Position numbers and translations under genes: made by a program. Below, piece after piece: positions 17,108 through 26,639 of a stretch of 64,000 nt of DNA. The stretch comes from Mucilaginibacter rubeus (GTDB lineage Bacteria > Bacteroidota > Bacteroidia > Sphingobacteriales > Sphingobacteriaceae): positions 124,001 to 188,000 of the forward strand of contig NZ_CP043450.1 in assembly GCF_003286415.2 (NCBI RefSeq). The letters run 5' to 3'. Each line of letters starts with the position of its first letter. Positions within the stretch are counted from its first letter, which is position 1. Under the pieces are notes generated by a model. It did no database searches, was not told the DNA's origin, and saw only the letters and a program-made list of their open reading frames with translations.

Positions 17108-19573
17108 ATGAAAACTTTAAGTATCAGTCTGTTATTTATTTGCCTTTTACAAGTGGTGAAAGCGCAGGTATCCGGCCGGGTAACTACAGTCAACGGTCAG
17201 CCTTTAGCATACGCAACCGTATCGCTCGTTAAAACGGCCGATTCATCATCGGTTAAAAGTATGCTCACTACCGAGCAGGGTAGTTATAATATTGCCGAAG
17301 TATCTGCCGGAAATTACCGTCTTAAGCTTAGCAGTATAGGTTATCAAACCTGGTTTTCATCGCCTTTCGCTATCAGCGGCAGCAAAGAGGTAAAATACCT
17401 TGCTGTTATTGTAATGAAGGAGGATACCCGCCAATTGGGCGAAGTTGTGATCCGTTCCCGCAAGCCGCTGTATCAGCAACGCAGCGACGGATTGGTGGTA
17501 AACGTTGAAAACAGTGTGCTTACCAAAGGTAGTACAGCTTTGCAGGTACTGGAGCGCTCGCCGGGGGTAGCTATCGATCACCGGGATAATGGCATCTCAT
17601 TAAATGGTAAAAGCGGTGCTGAGGTTATGATTAACGGAAAACTGGTGCGGATGCCACTTGCTCAGGTCATGAACCTGCTTAACGGTACCAGTGCCGATAA
17701 TATTGAAAAGATAGAGTTGCTGAGCACCCCGCCTGCCGGTTATGATGCTGAGGGCAGCGCCGGGATCATCAACATTGTGATGAAGAAAAGTAAAAAGCAG
17801 GGGACTAACGGTTCCTATTCTTTAACCGGTGGCTATGGCATGGGCGAAAAGGGTACAGCCAGCATCAATCTCAATCACAATACGCAAAATGTTAATCTGT
17901 ACGGTTCCTACACTTTTCAGCACGACAGGACCTATACCGATCTTTTTATCACGGGTAGTCAAAACATGCCCTTTCTTGGCGGTGATGCCGAAGTGGAGTT
18001 TTACACTAAAACCAAACGGGTGAGCAATAACCATAATGCCAATTTGGGGGCCGATATTAAGCTGGACAGCAAAACTACCCTAAGCGGCAATGTGAGCTAT
18101 AACAATATTCATTCGCCAACTTATACCTATAGCAACGCCGGTTACAATGTCCTTCCGGATTCTTTGATCAGATATATCGGACATGTTAACGGGAGGGATG
18201 GTATTGATAACGTCATAAGCTCACTAAGTATGGAGCGGGTACTGAAAGAAGGGGAGAAGGTTAGCATGGAGGGGGATTATATCCATTATAACAGCGATGG
18301 CCCAACGGTAGTTAATACTTCCTTTATCAACAAACATGGCGAGCAGGTATATGCCAATAACAGCGTAAGCGCTCAACAACAGCGTGGATTTGCCAATACC
18401 ACCATCAATGTAGGTGTATTCAAGGCCGATTACACCAATCAGTTATCATCTTTATTAAAACTGGAAACAGGTATTAAAGGAACACATACCGGCAGTTCGA
18501 GCTCTTCGGGCATCGAGAGTTTTAACAATGGCATTTGGGAGCGGAACATGCAAACCGCTGCTAATATTTATATGAAGGAGGATATCGGAGCCACTTATCT
18601 TTCCCTTAACTGGCAACTGGCCAAAGGCATAAGCCTGAATACCGGGGCACGATATGAATACTCGTACACCAATATGGATAACCCGCAAACCGGCAGCAAC
18701 ATTGTAAACCGCAAATTAGGAAAGTTGTTCCCGACGGTACTTTTTACCGCTAAACTGGGCGACCGCTCGGAGTTGCAGTTATCCTACACCAAAAGGATAG
18801 CGAGGCCATCATATGACGACCTGGCTTCGTACTTTGCCTATAGTGATCCAACCGCGGTGTACACCGGTAACCCTTTTCTGAAACCAACTATCACCAATAA
18901 CATAAAATTGGGATATAACTACGGCGATTATAGTTTTTCCCTGCTTTACAGCCGGGATGATAATGCCATTGCCCGCTATCAGCTTAGCGAAAGTCCTGAC
19001 CACGATATTTTATTTATCTCGCCTCAAAACTTGTCACGTCAAAACTTTCTGAGTTTCCAGGTAAATGCCCCGTTTAAGGTGGGCAACTGGTGGGAAATGA
19101 CCTATAGTTTTGTGGGGGGATTAAGGCAGTTTAAGGAAAATTACACTTTGAATCCCTTAAGCAAATCATATTTCGGCTATTCCTTCAATTTTAACCAGCT
19201 GTTTAAGTTGCCTGGTAGTTTTTCGGCGGAAGTATCGGGGCAGTACAATTCCCTCTCATATAATGGTACAACCCGGGTTGATGGTTTTGGGGTGATCAAT
19301 GCTGGGATAAAAAAAGAGCTGAAAAACAATGGCGGCAGTCTGCAATTGGCGGTGGCCGATGTGTTAAGCTCATCACAGATCCACGTAAGGTATGGCACGC
19401 TCACCCGCGAAGCTTTTGATATAAAAAGCCATGTGATTGTCAATACCGAAACCAGGCGTTTCCCGGTGATTAAGCTTACTTATACAAAATCATTTGGGGG
19501 CACCGGATCAGCAAATCGTAGTAAACAGGAAAATGGATCGAAAGAAGAGCGTAACCGTCTTAAGAATAACTAA
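17108..19573 (+). CDS. Outer-membrane beta-barrel receptor (OMP_b-brl_3 type)
   Basis: An 821-residue TonB-dependent-receptor-like outer-membrane protein. Signal peptide MKTLSISLLFICLLQVVKAQ; carboxypeptidase-regulatory-like beta-sandwich (about 22-105); plug-like region (about 115-225) with LQVLERSPGVAID, VMINGKLVRMP and DAEGSAGIINIVMKK; then a C-terminal barrel. These plug motifs are diagnostic for the family, and no SusD partner follows, so it is not a SusC. Function in Sphingobacteriaceae is unproved; uptake or surface signalling is possible. It is divergent from the LytS/LytTR pair, a frequent arrangement. The C-terminus ends in an unusual charged tail (SKQENGSKEERNRLKNN) beyond the last strand. 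Confidence 0.9.
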   Translation: MKTLSISLLFICLLQVVKAQVSGRVTTVNGQPLAYATVSLVKTADSSSVKSMLTTEQGSYNIAEVSAGNYRLKLSSIGYQTWFSSPFAISGSKEVKYLAVIVMKEDTRQLGEVVIRSRKPLYQQRSDGLVVNVENSVLTKGSTALQVLERSPGVAIDHRDNGISLNGKSGAEVMINGKLVRMPLAQVMNLLNGTSADNIEKIELLSTPPAGYDAEGSAGIINIVMKKSKKQGTNGSYSLTGGYGMGEKGTASINLNHNTQNVNLYGSYTFQHDRTYTDLFITGSQNMPFLGGDAEVEFYTKTKRVSNNHNANLGADIKLDSKTTLSGNVSYNNIHSPTYTYSNAGYNVLPDSLIRYIGHVNGRDGIDNVISSLSMERVLKEGEKVSMEGDYIHYNSDGPTVVNTSFINKHGEQVYANNSVSAQQQRGFANTTINVGVFKADYTNQLSSLLKLETGIKGTHTGSSSSSGIESFNNGIWERNMQTAANIYMKEDIGATYLSLNWQLAKGISLNTGARYEYSYTNMDNPQTGSNIVNRKLGKLFPTVLFTAKLGDRSELQLSYTKRIARPSYDDLASYFAYSDPTAVYTGNPFLKPTITNNIKLGYNYGDYSFSLLYSRDDNAIARYQLSESPDHDILFISPQNLSRQNFLSFQVNAPFKVGNWWEMTYSFVGGLRQFKENYTLNPLSKSYFGYSFNFNQLFKLPGSFSAEVSGQYNSLSYNGTTRVDGFGVINAGIKKELKNNGGSLQLAVADVLSSSQIHVRYGTLTREAFDIKSHVIVNTETRRFPVIKLTYTKSFGGTGSANRSKQENGSKEERNRLKNN

Positions 19574-19748
19574 AAGGTTTTTGCAATAGTAAAAAGCAAT
19601 ATTGTTCATTTTTATCAAGGTCGCGACGCGGCCCTTATTCTTTTTATAATGCTCGAAAAATGGTGCGGGTTTATTTGATTAAATCGGTCCGGAAAGTTTG
19701 GTTAATTGCCTGTGGTTCACTTCGAAATGGAGTATCATGAAAGATAAT
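19574..19748. other. Upstream part of the susC intergenic region
   Basis: First part of a 539-bp gap between the barrel receptor and the second susC gene. It contains a short GC-rich block (GGTCGCGACGCGGCCC near 19619) followed by T-rich sequence, possibly the transcription end of the preceding gene. No gene is supported. Confidence 0.4.
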
Positions 19749-19821
19749 ATTATCCATCTTTTTATGTGTTTTATCCATTTTAAATTTTGCGGCACACTTA
19801 TAGATTTACAAAACCAATTAG
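19749..19821 (+). promoter_or_regulatory. AraC-type operator and promoter of the susCD operon
   Basis: Two direct TATCCAT half-sites (19751-19757 and 19772-19778) start 21 bp apart, two helical turns. After 22 bp follows a Bacteroidota-like -7 element TAGATTTAC (from 19801) and then AAAACCAATTAG (ending 19821). The same array with identical spacings occurs at 29829-29902. No good -33 element is present, as expected for an activator-dependent promoter. The regulator is inferred to be the AraC-type protein encoded at 28850-29746. Confidence 0.8.
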
Positions 19822-20112
19822 TAAAATCAAACGCAAACAATTATGAAAAGAAGTGCTACTCCCTTAATACGGCGAAACTGTCGTTGCTACAATTAAAATT
19901 CACGGAGCCTGGATAAGTCTGGCAAGTCATTGGGTCATTTTACTCAAATGATATTATTAGCCATTATTTAGTTTTTCCTTTTGGTGTGGTCGCTTAGCCA
20001 TTTAACCCCTGGTTAAGCCTGCCGACATAGGAATGTTATGGACTTAAACTAAGAGCAGATTGAATTTTAAACCCGGCCAATAACCCTAAATACTTTATAT
20101 GAACCCAATTTT
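19822..20112 (+). promoter_or_regulatory. Long putative 5' leader of the susC mRNA
   Basis: If transcription starts just after the -7 element at 19801, the susC message carries about 290 untranslated bases, whereas the sister operon with the same promoter has only about 70. A 17-codon open frame from an ATG at 19842 is present but has no family support. No known riboswitch was recognised. Confidence 0.4.
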
Positions 20113-23100
20113 ATGAAACCATTTTACAATTATGATCAATTTCCGGTGAAGAGGGGCAGGCAGCAAAGCCATCTTTTTATTGGGCGGTTATTAATGCTTC
20201 TGATACTATCGTGTTTTGCCATTAATGTGCATGCGCAAAACAAGATCACCGTTGTAGGGCAGGTAACCGACACACTTGGCGTAAAAATACCCGGCGCCAA
20301 CATTACTGCCGAAAATATCAAAAACACAGGCACAACCTCCGATATAAACGGCCGGTTTGTGCTTGAAGTGCCGGCAGGTACCAGTCTTAAAATCTCGTTT
20401 GTTGGTTTTATCGATCAGCATATGGTGGTAACTTCAGATAATCAACATATCACCATCAGGCTTAAAGAACAAAAACTCCTGGCCGAGGAGGTAGTAGTAA
20501 CCGCCTTTGGTAAAAAGGAACGTAAGGAAGCCTTGGTAGGTTCGGTTACCAGTATCAAGCCGGGCGAGTTAAAGATTCCGGCAAGTAACCTTACCAACGC
20601 GCTTGCAGGCCAGGCGGCAGGTATTATTGCTTATCAGCGCAGCGGCCAGCCCGGGCAGGATAACGCCTCGTTCTTTATCCGCGGGGTAACCACTTTTGGT
20701 TACAAACGCGATCCGTTAATCTTGATTGATAACGTTGAGTTATCAACCAATGACCTCGCCCGCTTAAACGTGGATGATATCGCCAGTTTTTCGATATTGA
20801 AAGATGCAAGCGCTACCGCATTGTACGGAGCACGTGGCGCCAACGGTGTGATTTTAGTTGCTACCAAAGAGGGTAAGCAAGGTCCGGCCAAGATCAATTT
20901 CCGGTCGGAGTTTTCTTCGTCGCAATCAACCCAAACCCCACAACTGGTTGATCCTATCCAGTACATGAACCTGTATAACGAGGCATCGCTAACACGTGAT
21001 CCTACGTTACCGCTTCCCTTTCCTCAAACAAAAATTAACAATACTATTAACACCATTAACCACACGCCGGGCAGTAACCCTTATGTTTATCCGGCGGTTG
21101 ACTGGCTGGGATTGTTATTCAAAAAGCAGGCTACTACACAACGTAATGATTTAAGCGTTAGCGGCGGCGGCCCAACAGCGCGTTATTATATTGCCGGTTC
21201 ATATAATATTGATAACGGCGTTTTGCGCGAAGATATTCGCAACAACAATAACAACAACGTTAAGTTCAAAAACTATCAATTGCGCTCAAACGTAAACGTG
21301 AACCTTACCAAAACTACCGAGGTTATTGTACGTTTATCGGGCACATTCAGTGAGTATAACGGCCCTATTACATCTGATGGCTCTTTTGCATCCGATCTTT
21401 ACAATGTGGCCATTCATACCAGCCCGGTTTTATTTCCTGCGTATTTTGAGCCCGACGCCGCTAACGCCAACGCTCAGCACATCTTGTTTGGTAACGTAGG
21501 TTTGGCATCAGGTACTACCAGTAACAGTATCCAGTACAATAACCCCTATGCTGCTTTACTAAGAGGTCACAAAAACTCGTCGGAGTCAAGGATGTCGGCC
21601 CAGTTTGAGTTAAACCAGGATTTGAAATTTATTACTGATGGTTTAAAGTTCAAGAGCATCTTCAATACCAACAGGTATTCGTACTTTGATTCACAACTGG
21701 CTTACTCGCCTTTTTATTACAACGTTGGCAGCTATGATAAAGATAGTAATAAATACACCCTAACCTGGCTTAACCCGCAGCCTACAGGCAACAACGTAGC
21801 AACCGAATATCTCAACTACAGCCGTAATGAGCCTAACGCCAATACTTTCTTTTACCTGCAAACCGCGCTGGAGTATAACAAGCCGTTTGGTAAAGGGCAC
21901 AATATCAGCTCAACCTTAATTGGTACAGCACAGCAAACGCTTTATTCAAGCGCCAAGGACCCAAAAACAAATACTACTACGCTGCCTTACTCATTGCCAT
22001 ATCGCAATTTAGGTTTGGCGGGCCGGTTAACTTACTCCTACCTGAGCAGGTATTTTATCGAAACTAACTTTGGTTACAACGGTTCGGAGCGTTTCTCGGC
22101 AAATCACCGTTATGGCTTTTTCCCAACCATTGGTGGTTCATGGGTGGTATCAAACGAAAAATTCTGGAACCCTAATATCCTTGATCGTTTAAAGATCAGG
22201 GCCAGCTATGGTTTAGTAGGTAATGATGCTATTGGCAATCAAAGGTTCTTCTACCAATCGGATGTTACCCTTAATGCAGGGCCTAACTATGCCCAGTTTG
22301 GTATTAACAACCAGTACGAGCGTAAGGGCGTATTCATTAACAACTACGCCAATCCCGATGTTACCTGGGAAACGTCCAAACAAACCAATATCGCGGTTGA
22401 AGCCACTTTCCTGAAAAACTTCAACATAGTGGCGGAGTTTTATCGTAACAACCGCTATAACATTTTGCAGGAGCGTACCAACACCCCAACCAGCGAAGGT
22501 TTGGAATCAACAACCAGTGCCAACTTAGGCAAGGTAAATTCAAAAGGTGTTGATCTGTCGTTGGATTATAAGCAGAGCTTCAGCAATGGCGCATGGGCGT
22601 CTATCCGTGGTAACTTCACTTATTCCACCAACAGGTATAAATATATTGAAGAGCCGGATTATAAAGAGCCCTGGAGGCATTTTATTGGCCAGCCTATAAG
22701 TCGTGGTTATGGTTACATTGCCGAGCGTTTATTTGTTGACGATCAGGAAGCCCGCAACTCACCGACGCAGATCTTCAGCGCTAACGGTACCAACGGTATC
22801 CTGCCACAAGGTGGTGACATCAAATACCGCGATTTGAACGGCGACGGCAAGATAGATTACCTTGACCAGGCCTTTTTAGGCTACCCGCAAACGCCCGAAA
22901 TTGTTTATGGTTTCGGTTTCTCAACCGGGTTTAAAGGGTTTGATCTTTCGGCCTTTTTCCAGGGGCAGGCAAGGGTATCATTCTTTATCGATCCAAACAA
23001 GGTTAGTCCTTTCATCCCAAGTAATGATCCCTACATCTACGGAAATACCCAGGTGTTGCAGGCTTTTGCCGATAGTCACTGGAGCGAAGAACACCAGGAC

Positions 23101-23400
23101 CTGTACGCCTTGTATCCGCGCCTTGGCACTACTTCAACCACGGTACTTAACAACCTGCAGCCAAGCACCTGGTGGCTGCGCGATGGTAGCTTCATAAGGC
23201 TCAAGTCGGTAGAGTTGGGATATACACTGCCAAAAAGCATATCAAAAGCAATGCACCTGACCAATTGCCGCATTTACTTTAACGGTCTTAACCTGCTTAC
23301 CTGGAGCCCCTTCAAAATGTGGGACCCTGAGCAGGGTGGTAACGGCTTTGCTTATCCGATACAGAAAGTGTTTAACCTGGGCTTAAACGTGAATTTATAA
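20113..23400 (+). CDS. SusC/RagA TonB-dependent transporter (no STN domain)
   Basis: A 1095-residue outer-membrane channel for oligosaccharide import. Signal peptide (about 1-42, ending VHAQ), carboxypeptidase-regulatory-like domain (about 45-125, VVGQVTDTLGVKIPGANI), plug with RGVTTFGYKRDPLILIDNVE and the SILKDASATALYGARGANGV signature (about 230-250), then the barrel, ending LNLGLNV-type near the C-terminus. Unlike the receptor at 1757-5107 it has no STN domain and no sigma/FecR pair, so it is controlled differently, most likely by the AraC-type regulator at 28850. It is followed after 21 bp by its SusD partner. The expected substrate is an alpha-galactoside, inferred from the enzymes encoded downstream. 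Confidence 0.95.
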   Translation: MKPFYNYDQFPVKRGRQQSHLFIGRLLMLLILSCFAINVHAQNKITVVGQVTDTLGVKIPGANITAENIKNTGTTSDINGRFVLEVPAGTSLKISFVGFIDQHMVVTSDNQHITIRLKEQKLLAEEVVVTAFGKKERKEALVGSVTSIKPGELKIPASNLTNALAGQAAGIIAYQRSGQPGQDNASFFIRGVTTFGYKRDPLILIDNVELSTNDLARLNVDDIASFSILKDASATALYGARGANGVILVATKEGKQGPAKINFRSEFSSSQSTQTPQLVDPIQYMNLYNEASLTRDPTLPLPFPQTKINNTINTINHTPGSNPYVYPAVDWLGLLFKKQATTQRNDLSVSGGGPTARYYIAGSYNIDNGVLREDIRNNNNNNVKFKNYQLRSNVNVNLTKTTEVIVRLSGTFSEYNGPITSDGSFASDLYNVAIHTSPVLFPAYFEPDAANANAQHILFGNVGLASGTTSNSIQYNNPYAALLRGHKNSSESRMSAQFELNQDLKFITDGLKFKSIFNTNRYSYFDSQLAYSPFYYNVGSYDKDSNKYTLTWLNPQPTGNNVATEYLNYSRNEPNANTFFYLQTALEYNKPFGKGHNISSTLIGTAQQTLYSSAKDPKTNTTTLPYSLPYRNLGLAGRLTYSYLSRYFIETNFGYNGSERFSANHRYGFFPTIGGSWVVSNEKFWNPNILDRLKIRASYGLVGNDAIGNQRFFYQSDVTLNAGPNYAQFGINNQYERKGVFINNYANPDVTWETSKQTNIAVEATFLKNFNIVAEFYRNNRYNILQERTNTPTSEGLESTTSANLGKVNSKGVDLSLDYKQSFSNGAWASIRGNFTYSTNRYKYIEEPDYKEPWRHFIGQPISRGYGYIAERLFVDDQEARNSPTQIFSANGTNGILPQGGDIKYRDLNGDGKIDYLDQAFLGYPQTPEIVYGFGFSTGFKGFDLSAFFQGQARVSFFIDPNKVSPFIPSNDPYIYGNTQVLQAFADSHWSEEHQDLYALYPRLGTTSTTVLNNLQPSTWWLRDGSFIRLKSVELGYTLPKSISKAMHLTNCRIYFNGLNLLTWSPFKMWDPEQGGNGFAYPIQKVFNLGLNVNL

Positions 23401-23421
23401 CCGTAAACGGATTTTAGAGAG

Positions 23422-25341
23422 ATGAAAAATATAAGATCATATTATAAAATTGTTATGCTGGCCGCTTTGGTTACCATGGGCCAGTCATGCAAAAAGTACC
23501 TGGATATCACTCCTGATAATGTGGCCACGATAGACTATACCTTCCGCAACCGCAACGAAGCGGAGGACTACCTGTTTACCTGCTACTCCACCATGCAGCA
23601 TTTAAACGATGTGGTGAACAATCCGGGTTTTGTGTACTCATCGGAGATTGTATATCCCAATACACTGAACGATCATTACTTTAACGAGGCAGGTTTTAAC
23701 CTGATCCGCGGCCTGCAAAGTAACTCGAACGTGAGCCTTAACTACTGGGATGGCGCTAACGGAGGTCTGGCAATTTTCCAGGCTTTAAGGCGATGTAATA
23801 TTATGCTCGAGAACATTGATAAACCTATCGACCTGAGCGCATCTGAAAAGAAAAGGTGGATTGCCGAAACCAAGTTCCTGAAGGCATACTATCATTACTA
23901 CCTCATCAGGATGTATGGCCCAATGCTGCTTATTAAAGAAAACTTCCCGATCAACGCATCCGCAGAAGAGGTGAAACGTAAGCGCTCATCCGTTGATGAA
24001 GGTTTTGAGTATGTGGTATCATTGCTTGATGAGGCTATTCCTGATTTGCCGCCGGTTATTGATAACCAGGCTACTGAGTTTGGTCGTATCACCAAATTTA
24101 TAGCGTTATCCGTTAAAGCCGAGATCCTGACCACAGCTGCAAGCCCGCTGTTTAATGGTAACCCTGATTATGCAGGTTTTAAAGATCATGACGGTAAAAG
24201 CCTTTTTTCTGCAACTTATGATGCAGGCAAATGGCAAAAAGCCGCCGATGCTTGCAAGGCTGCTATAACCGAGTGTGAAGCGCAGGGACTTAAGTTATAT
24301 ACCACACCGCCAACAGTAGGTGTAGGTAATGTATCGGACAAGCTAAAGAAAGTTTTAACCCTGCAAAACGATATCACCGAAAAATGGGAGCAAAACCCAG
24401 AACTGATCTGGGCGATGAACTATGGATTTACTTACCAGAATTTCACCATCCCAAGGATGACCTCGGCAGCCGTAGGCCTGGCCTCTACCAATCCGGGTAC
24501 TTTCGCGGTGCCTATCCAAACAGCCGATCTGTTTTATACCGATAAAGGCGTGCCGATTAATGAGGATAAAACCTGGGATTATACCAATCGTAATTCAACA
24601 CAAATGGGCGATGACTCAAGTGCGCCGCTAATCATGAGTGGTTACGAAACTGCCAAAGCCCACTTTAACCGCGAGCTAAGGTTTTATGCTGATATCGGTT
24701 TTGACGGCGGTATCTGGTTTGGTAATGGCAAACGCGACGAAAGTACTGCTTATTACGTGCAGGCCCGCGGTCCGTACGCATTGGCCGGCCCTAAAAGTAT
24801 CAGCGCTACCAATATCACCGGTTACTGGCCTAAAAAGTTGGCTAATTATCTGTCGGTTTATGATAATATCTTCACTACCGAAAATTATCACTTGCCGGTA
24901 ATGCGCCTGTCGGGTTTATACCTGCTGTACGCCGAAGCTTTGAATGAAGTACAGGGGCCAACTGCAGAGGTTTACTCGTATATAGATAAGGTTCGTGCAA
25001 GAGCCGGTTTAGATGGTGTGCAAGCCTCTTGGAGCAACTACTCAAAAAATCCATCCAAGCCAAATTCTAAAGATGGCTTAAGGGCCATCATTCACCAGGA
25101 ACGCCGGATTGAGCTTTGTTTTGAAGCGCAAAGCGGCTGGGACCTTCGCCGCTGGAAAGAACTGCAGGACGTGCTGAGTAAGCCAATACAGGGATGGAAT
25201 ATTTACGAAGGTACTGCGGTTAACTACTATCGCCCGCAAACCATCATACAACCGGTGTTTGGTATCAAAGATTATTTATGGCCTATCAGCACCAACGATT
25301 TGATAGTGAATAATAACCTTACCCAAAACCCTTACTGGTAG
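23422..25341 (+). CDS. SusD/RagB-family glycan-binding lipoprotein
   Basis: Surface lipoprotein lid of the preceding SusC. The 639-residue protein has a lipobox cysteine at position 23, followed by Lys-Lys-Tyr. N-terminal SusD-like helices (RRCNIMLENIDKP, AETKFLKAYYHYYLIRMYGP) and the C-terminal SusD region (VMRLSGLYLLYAEALNE, IIHQERRIELCFEAQSGWDLRRWK) are clear. It is longer than the 512-residue SusD at 192-1730, in keeping with a member of another subfamily (close to the RagB types seen with DUF4959 proteins). It is the second gene of a four-gene operon. Confidence 0.95.
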   Translation: MKNIRSYYKIVMLAALVTMGQSCKKYLDITPDNVATIDYTFRNRNEAEDYLFTCYSTMQHLNDVVNNPGFVYSSEIVYPNTLNDHYFNEAGFNLIRGLQSNSNVSLNYWDGANGGLAIFQALRRCNIMLENIDKPIDLSASEKKRWIAETKFLKAYYHYYLIRMYGPMLLIKENFPINASAEEVKRKRSSVDEGFEYVVSLLDEAIPDLPPVIDNQATEFGRITKFIALSVKAEILTTAASPLFNGNPDYAGFKDHDGKSLFSATYDAGKWQKAADACKAAITECEAQGLKLYTTPPTVGVGNVSDKLKKVLTLQNDITEKWEQNPELIWAMNYGFTYQNFTIPRMTSAAVGLASTNPGTFAVPIQTADLFYTDKGVPINEDKTWDYTNRNSTQMGDDSSAPLIMSGYETAKAHFNRELRFYADIGFDGGIWFGNGKRDESTAYYVQARGPYALAGPKSISATNITGYWPKKLANYLSVYDNIFTTENYHLPVMRLSGLYLLYAEALNEVQGPTAEVYSYIDKVRARAGLDGVQASWSNYSKNPSKPNSKDGLRAIIHQERRIELCFEAQSGWDLRRWKELQDVLSKPIQGWNIYEGTAVNYYRPQTIIQPVFGIKDYLWPISTNDLIVNNNLTQNPYW

Positions 25342-25392
25342 GATCATCCTGCTTTTTGAAAGATTAGATAATTTAATATAGAGATATAAATT

Positions 25393-26619
25393 ATGAAAAA
25401 GATTAATAACCGCAGATGGCTTACCGGTTTAATGCTTGTCCCGGTTTTGCTCATCATGCTCATCGTTTCCTGTAAAAAGAGCGAATCGAACATCGAGGTG
25501 GTATCCAACGATACCACCAAGCCCGGAGTGGTAACCAACGTAAAGGTGGAAAACCTGAACGGCGCGGCAAGGCTTACCTATACGCTGCCTAATTCTAAAA
25601 ACCTGTTGTACGTTTTGGCCAGCTATAACATCAACGATAAAACTACAAGGGAAACCAAGGCCAGCTACTACACCGATACCATTACCGTTGATGGTTTTGC
25701 AAGGGCTAAAGAATATGAAGTTACCCTTTACGCGGTGAGCAGGGCTAATATTAAATCAGATCCGGTGGTGATAAAGGTTAACCCTAAAACGCCCAACTAT
25801 TTGCTGATCAATGATAACCTGGATATCACTCCTGATTTTGGCGGCGCCAATTTCTTCGGTTTAAACCCTAACAAAGTGCCCATTGCCGTGCATGTGCTCT
25901 CGTTAAATGATAAAACCAATAAATATGACGAGCAGGACCCGCAGTACATCAATACTGATTCGGTAAATTTTTCGGTTCGCGGATACGATGCTACCCCTAA
26001 AAAGTTTGGCGTATATACTACAGACAGGTTTGGCAATGTTTCGGACACAGTGTATAAAACGCTTACACCACTTTTTGAAACCCTGCTGGATAAAAGTAAG
26101 TTTTACACCTATCACCTGGATAGCGACAGCCCTATTGGTTACGGTTGGGAGTTTAAATACCTGTTTGACGGCAATACCGGCGAACCCGGCTGGCACACAC
26201 TAAGCGCACCTACCAAACAGGGCACCTTTGCCCTGGGCGTGAATGCCAAGCTGAGCCGTTTTGTTTTGTGGGAGAGGTTAAGCGGCGTATTCGGCTATCA
26301 AAATATCAGACAGCTAACACTCTGGGGCACCAGCAGCGATGCACCTAAAGACTCTGTGTTGCCTAAAAACTCGGCTCCGGGTACTGTATCTGGCGACTGG
26401 GTTAACCTGGGCAACTTTACTTATCCTAACCCGCCATCGGGCTTACCGCCAAATCAGGCTAACGCTTCCGACATCGCTTTTGTGGCTGCCGGTGTTAATT
26501 TCAAAATTGGCATTAATGCGCCTGCTACCAAGTTTATCAGGCTGGAGTGTACACAAACCTGGGGCGGTTTGGATTATGTGAACGCGCTGGAGATTTCACT
26601 GTATGGCAACCCATTGTAA
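25393..26619 (+). CDS. DUF4959/DUF5126/DUF5000 lipoprotein, candidate surface glycan-binding protein
   Basis: A 408-residue lipoprotein (lipobox cysteine 27). Three domains are visible in order: DUF4959, an Fn3-like sandwich (about 35-140, KPGVVTNVKVENLNGAARLTY), DUF5126 (about 140-245) and a C-terminal DUF5000/discoidin-like domain (about 250-408, with YGWEFKYLFDGNTGEPGWHT and TWGGLDYVNALEISLYG). Such proteins sit after SusC/SusD pairs and probably bind sugar at the cell surface; no enzymatic residues are seen. The C-terminal domain is clearly homologous to that of the next gene. It starts 51 bp after susD at an ATG behind an AT-rich stretch. Confidence 0.9.
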   Translation: MKKINNRRWLTGLMLVPVLLIMLIVSCKKSESNIEVVSNDTTKPGVVTNVKVENLNGAARLTYTLPNSKNLLYVLASYNINDKTTRETKASYYTDTITVDGFARAKEYEVTLYAVSRANIKSDPVVIKVNPKTPNYLLINDNLDITPDFGGANFFGLNPNKVPIAVHVLSLNDKTNKYDEQDPQYINTDSVNFSVRGYDATPKKFGVYTTDRFGNVSDTVYKTLTPLFETLLDKSKFYTYHLDSDSPIGYGWEFKYLFDGNTGEPGWHTLSAPTKQGTFALGVNAKLSRFVLWERLSGVFGYQNIRQLTLWGTSSDAPKDSVLPKNSAPGTVSGDWVNLGNFTYPNPPSGLPPNQANASDIAFVAAGVNFKIGINAPATKFIRLECTQTWGGLDYVNALEISLYGNPL

Positions 26620-26639
26620 TACCATTAAAAATTAAAGAC

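Noticed and set aside
17108..19573. Annotation as a SusC protein
   Set aside because: It lacks the SusC plug signature and a SusD partner; the plug motifs match the OMP_b-brl_3 family.
19842..19895. 17-codon frame in the susC leader
   Set aside because: Could be a leader peptide, but there is no codon or conservation evidence; only mentioned with the leader.
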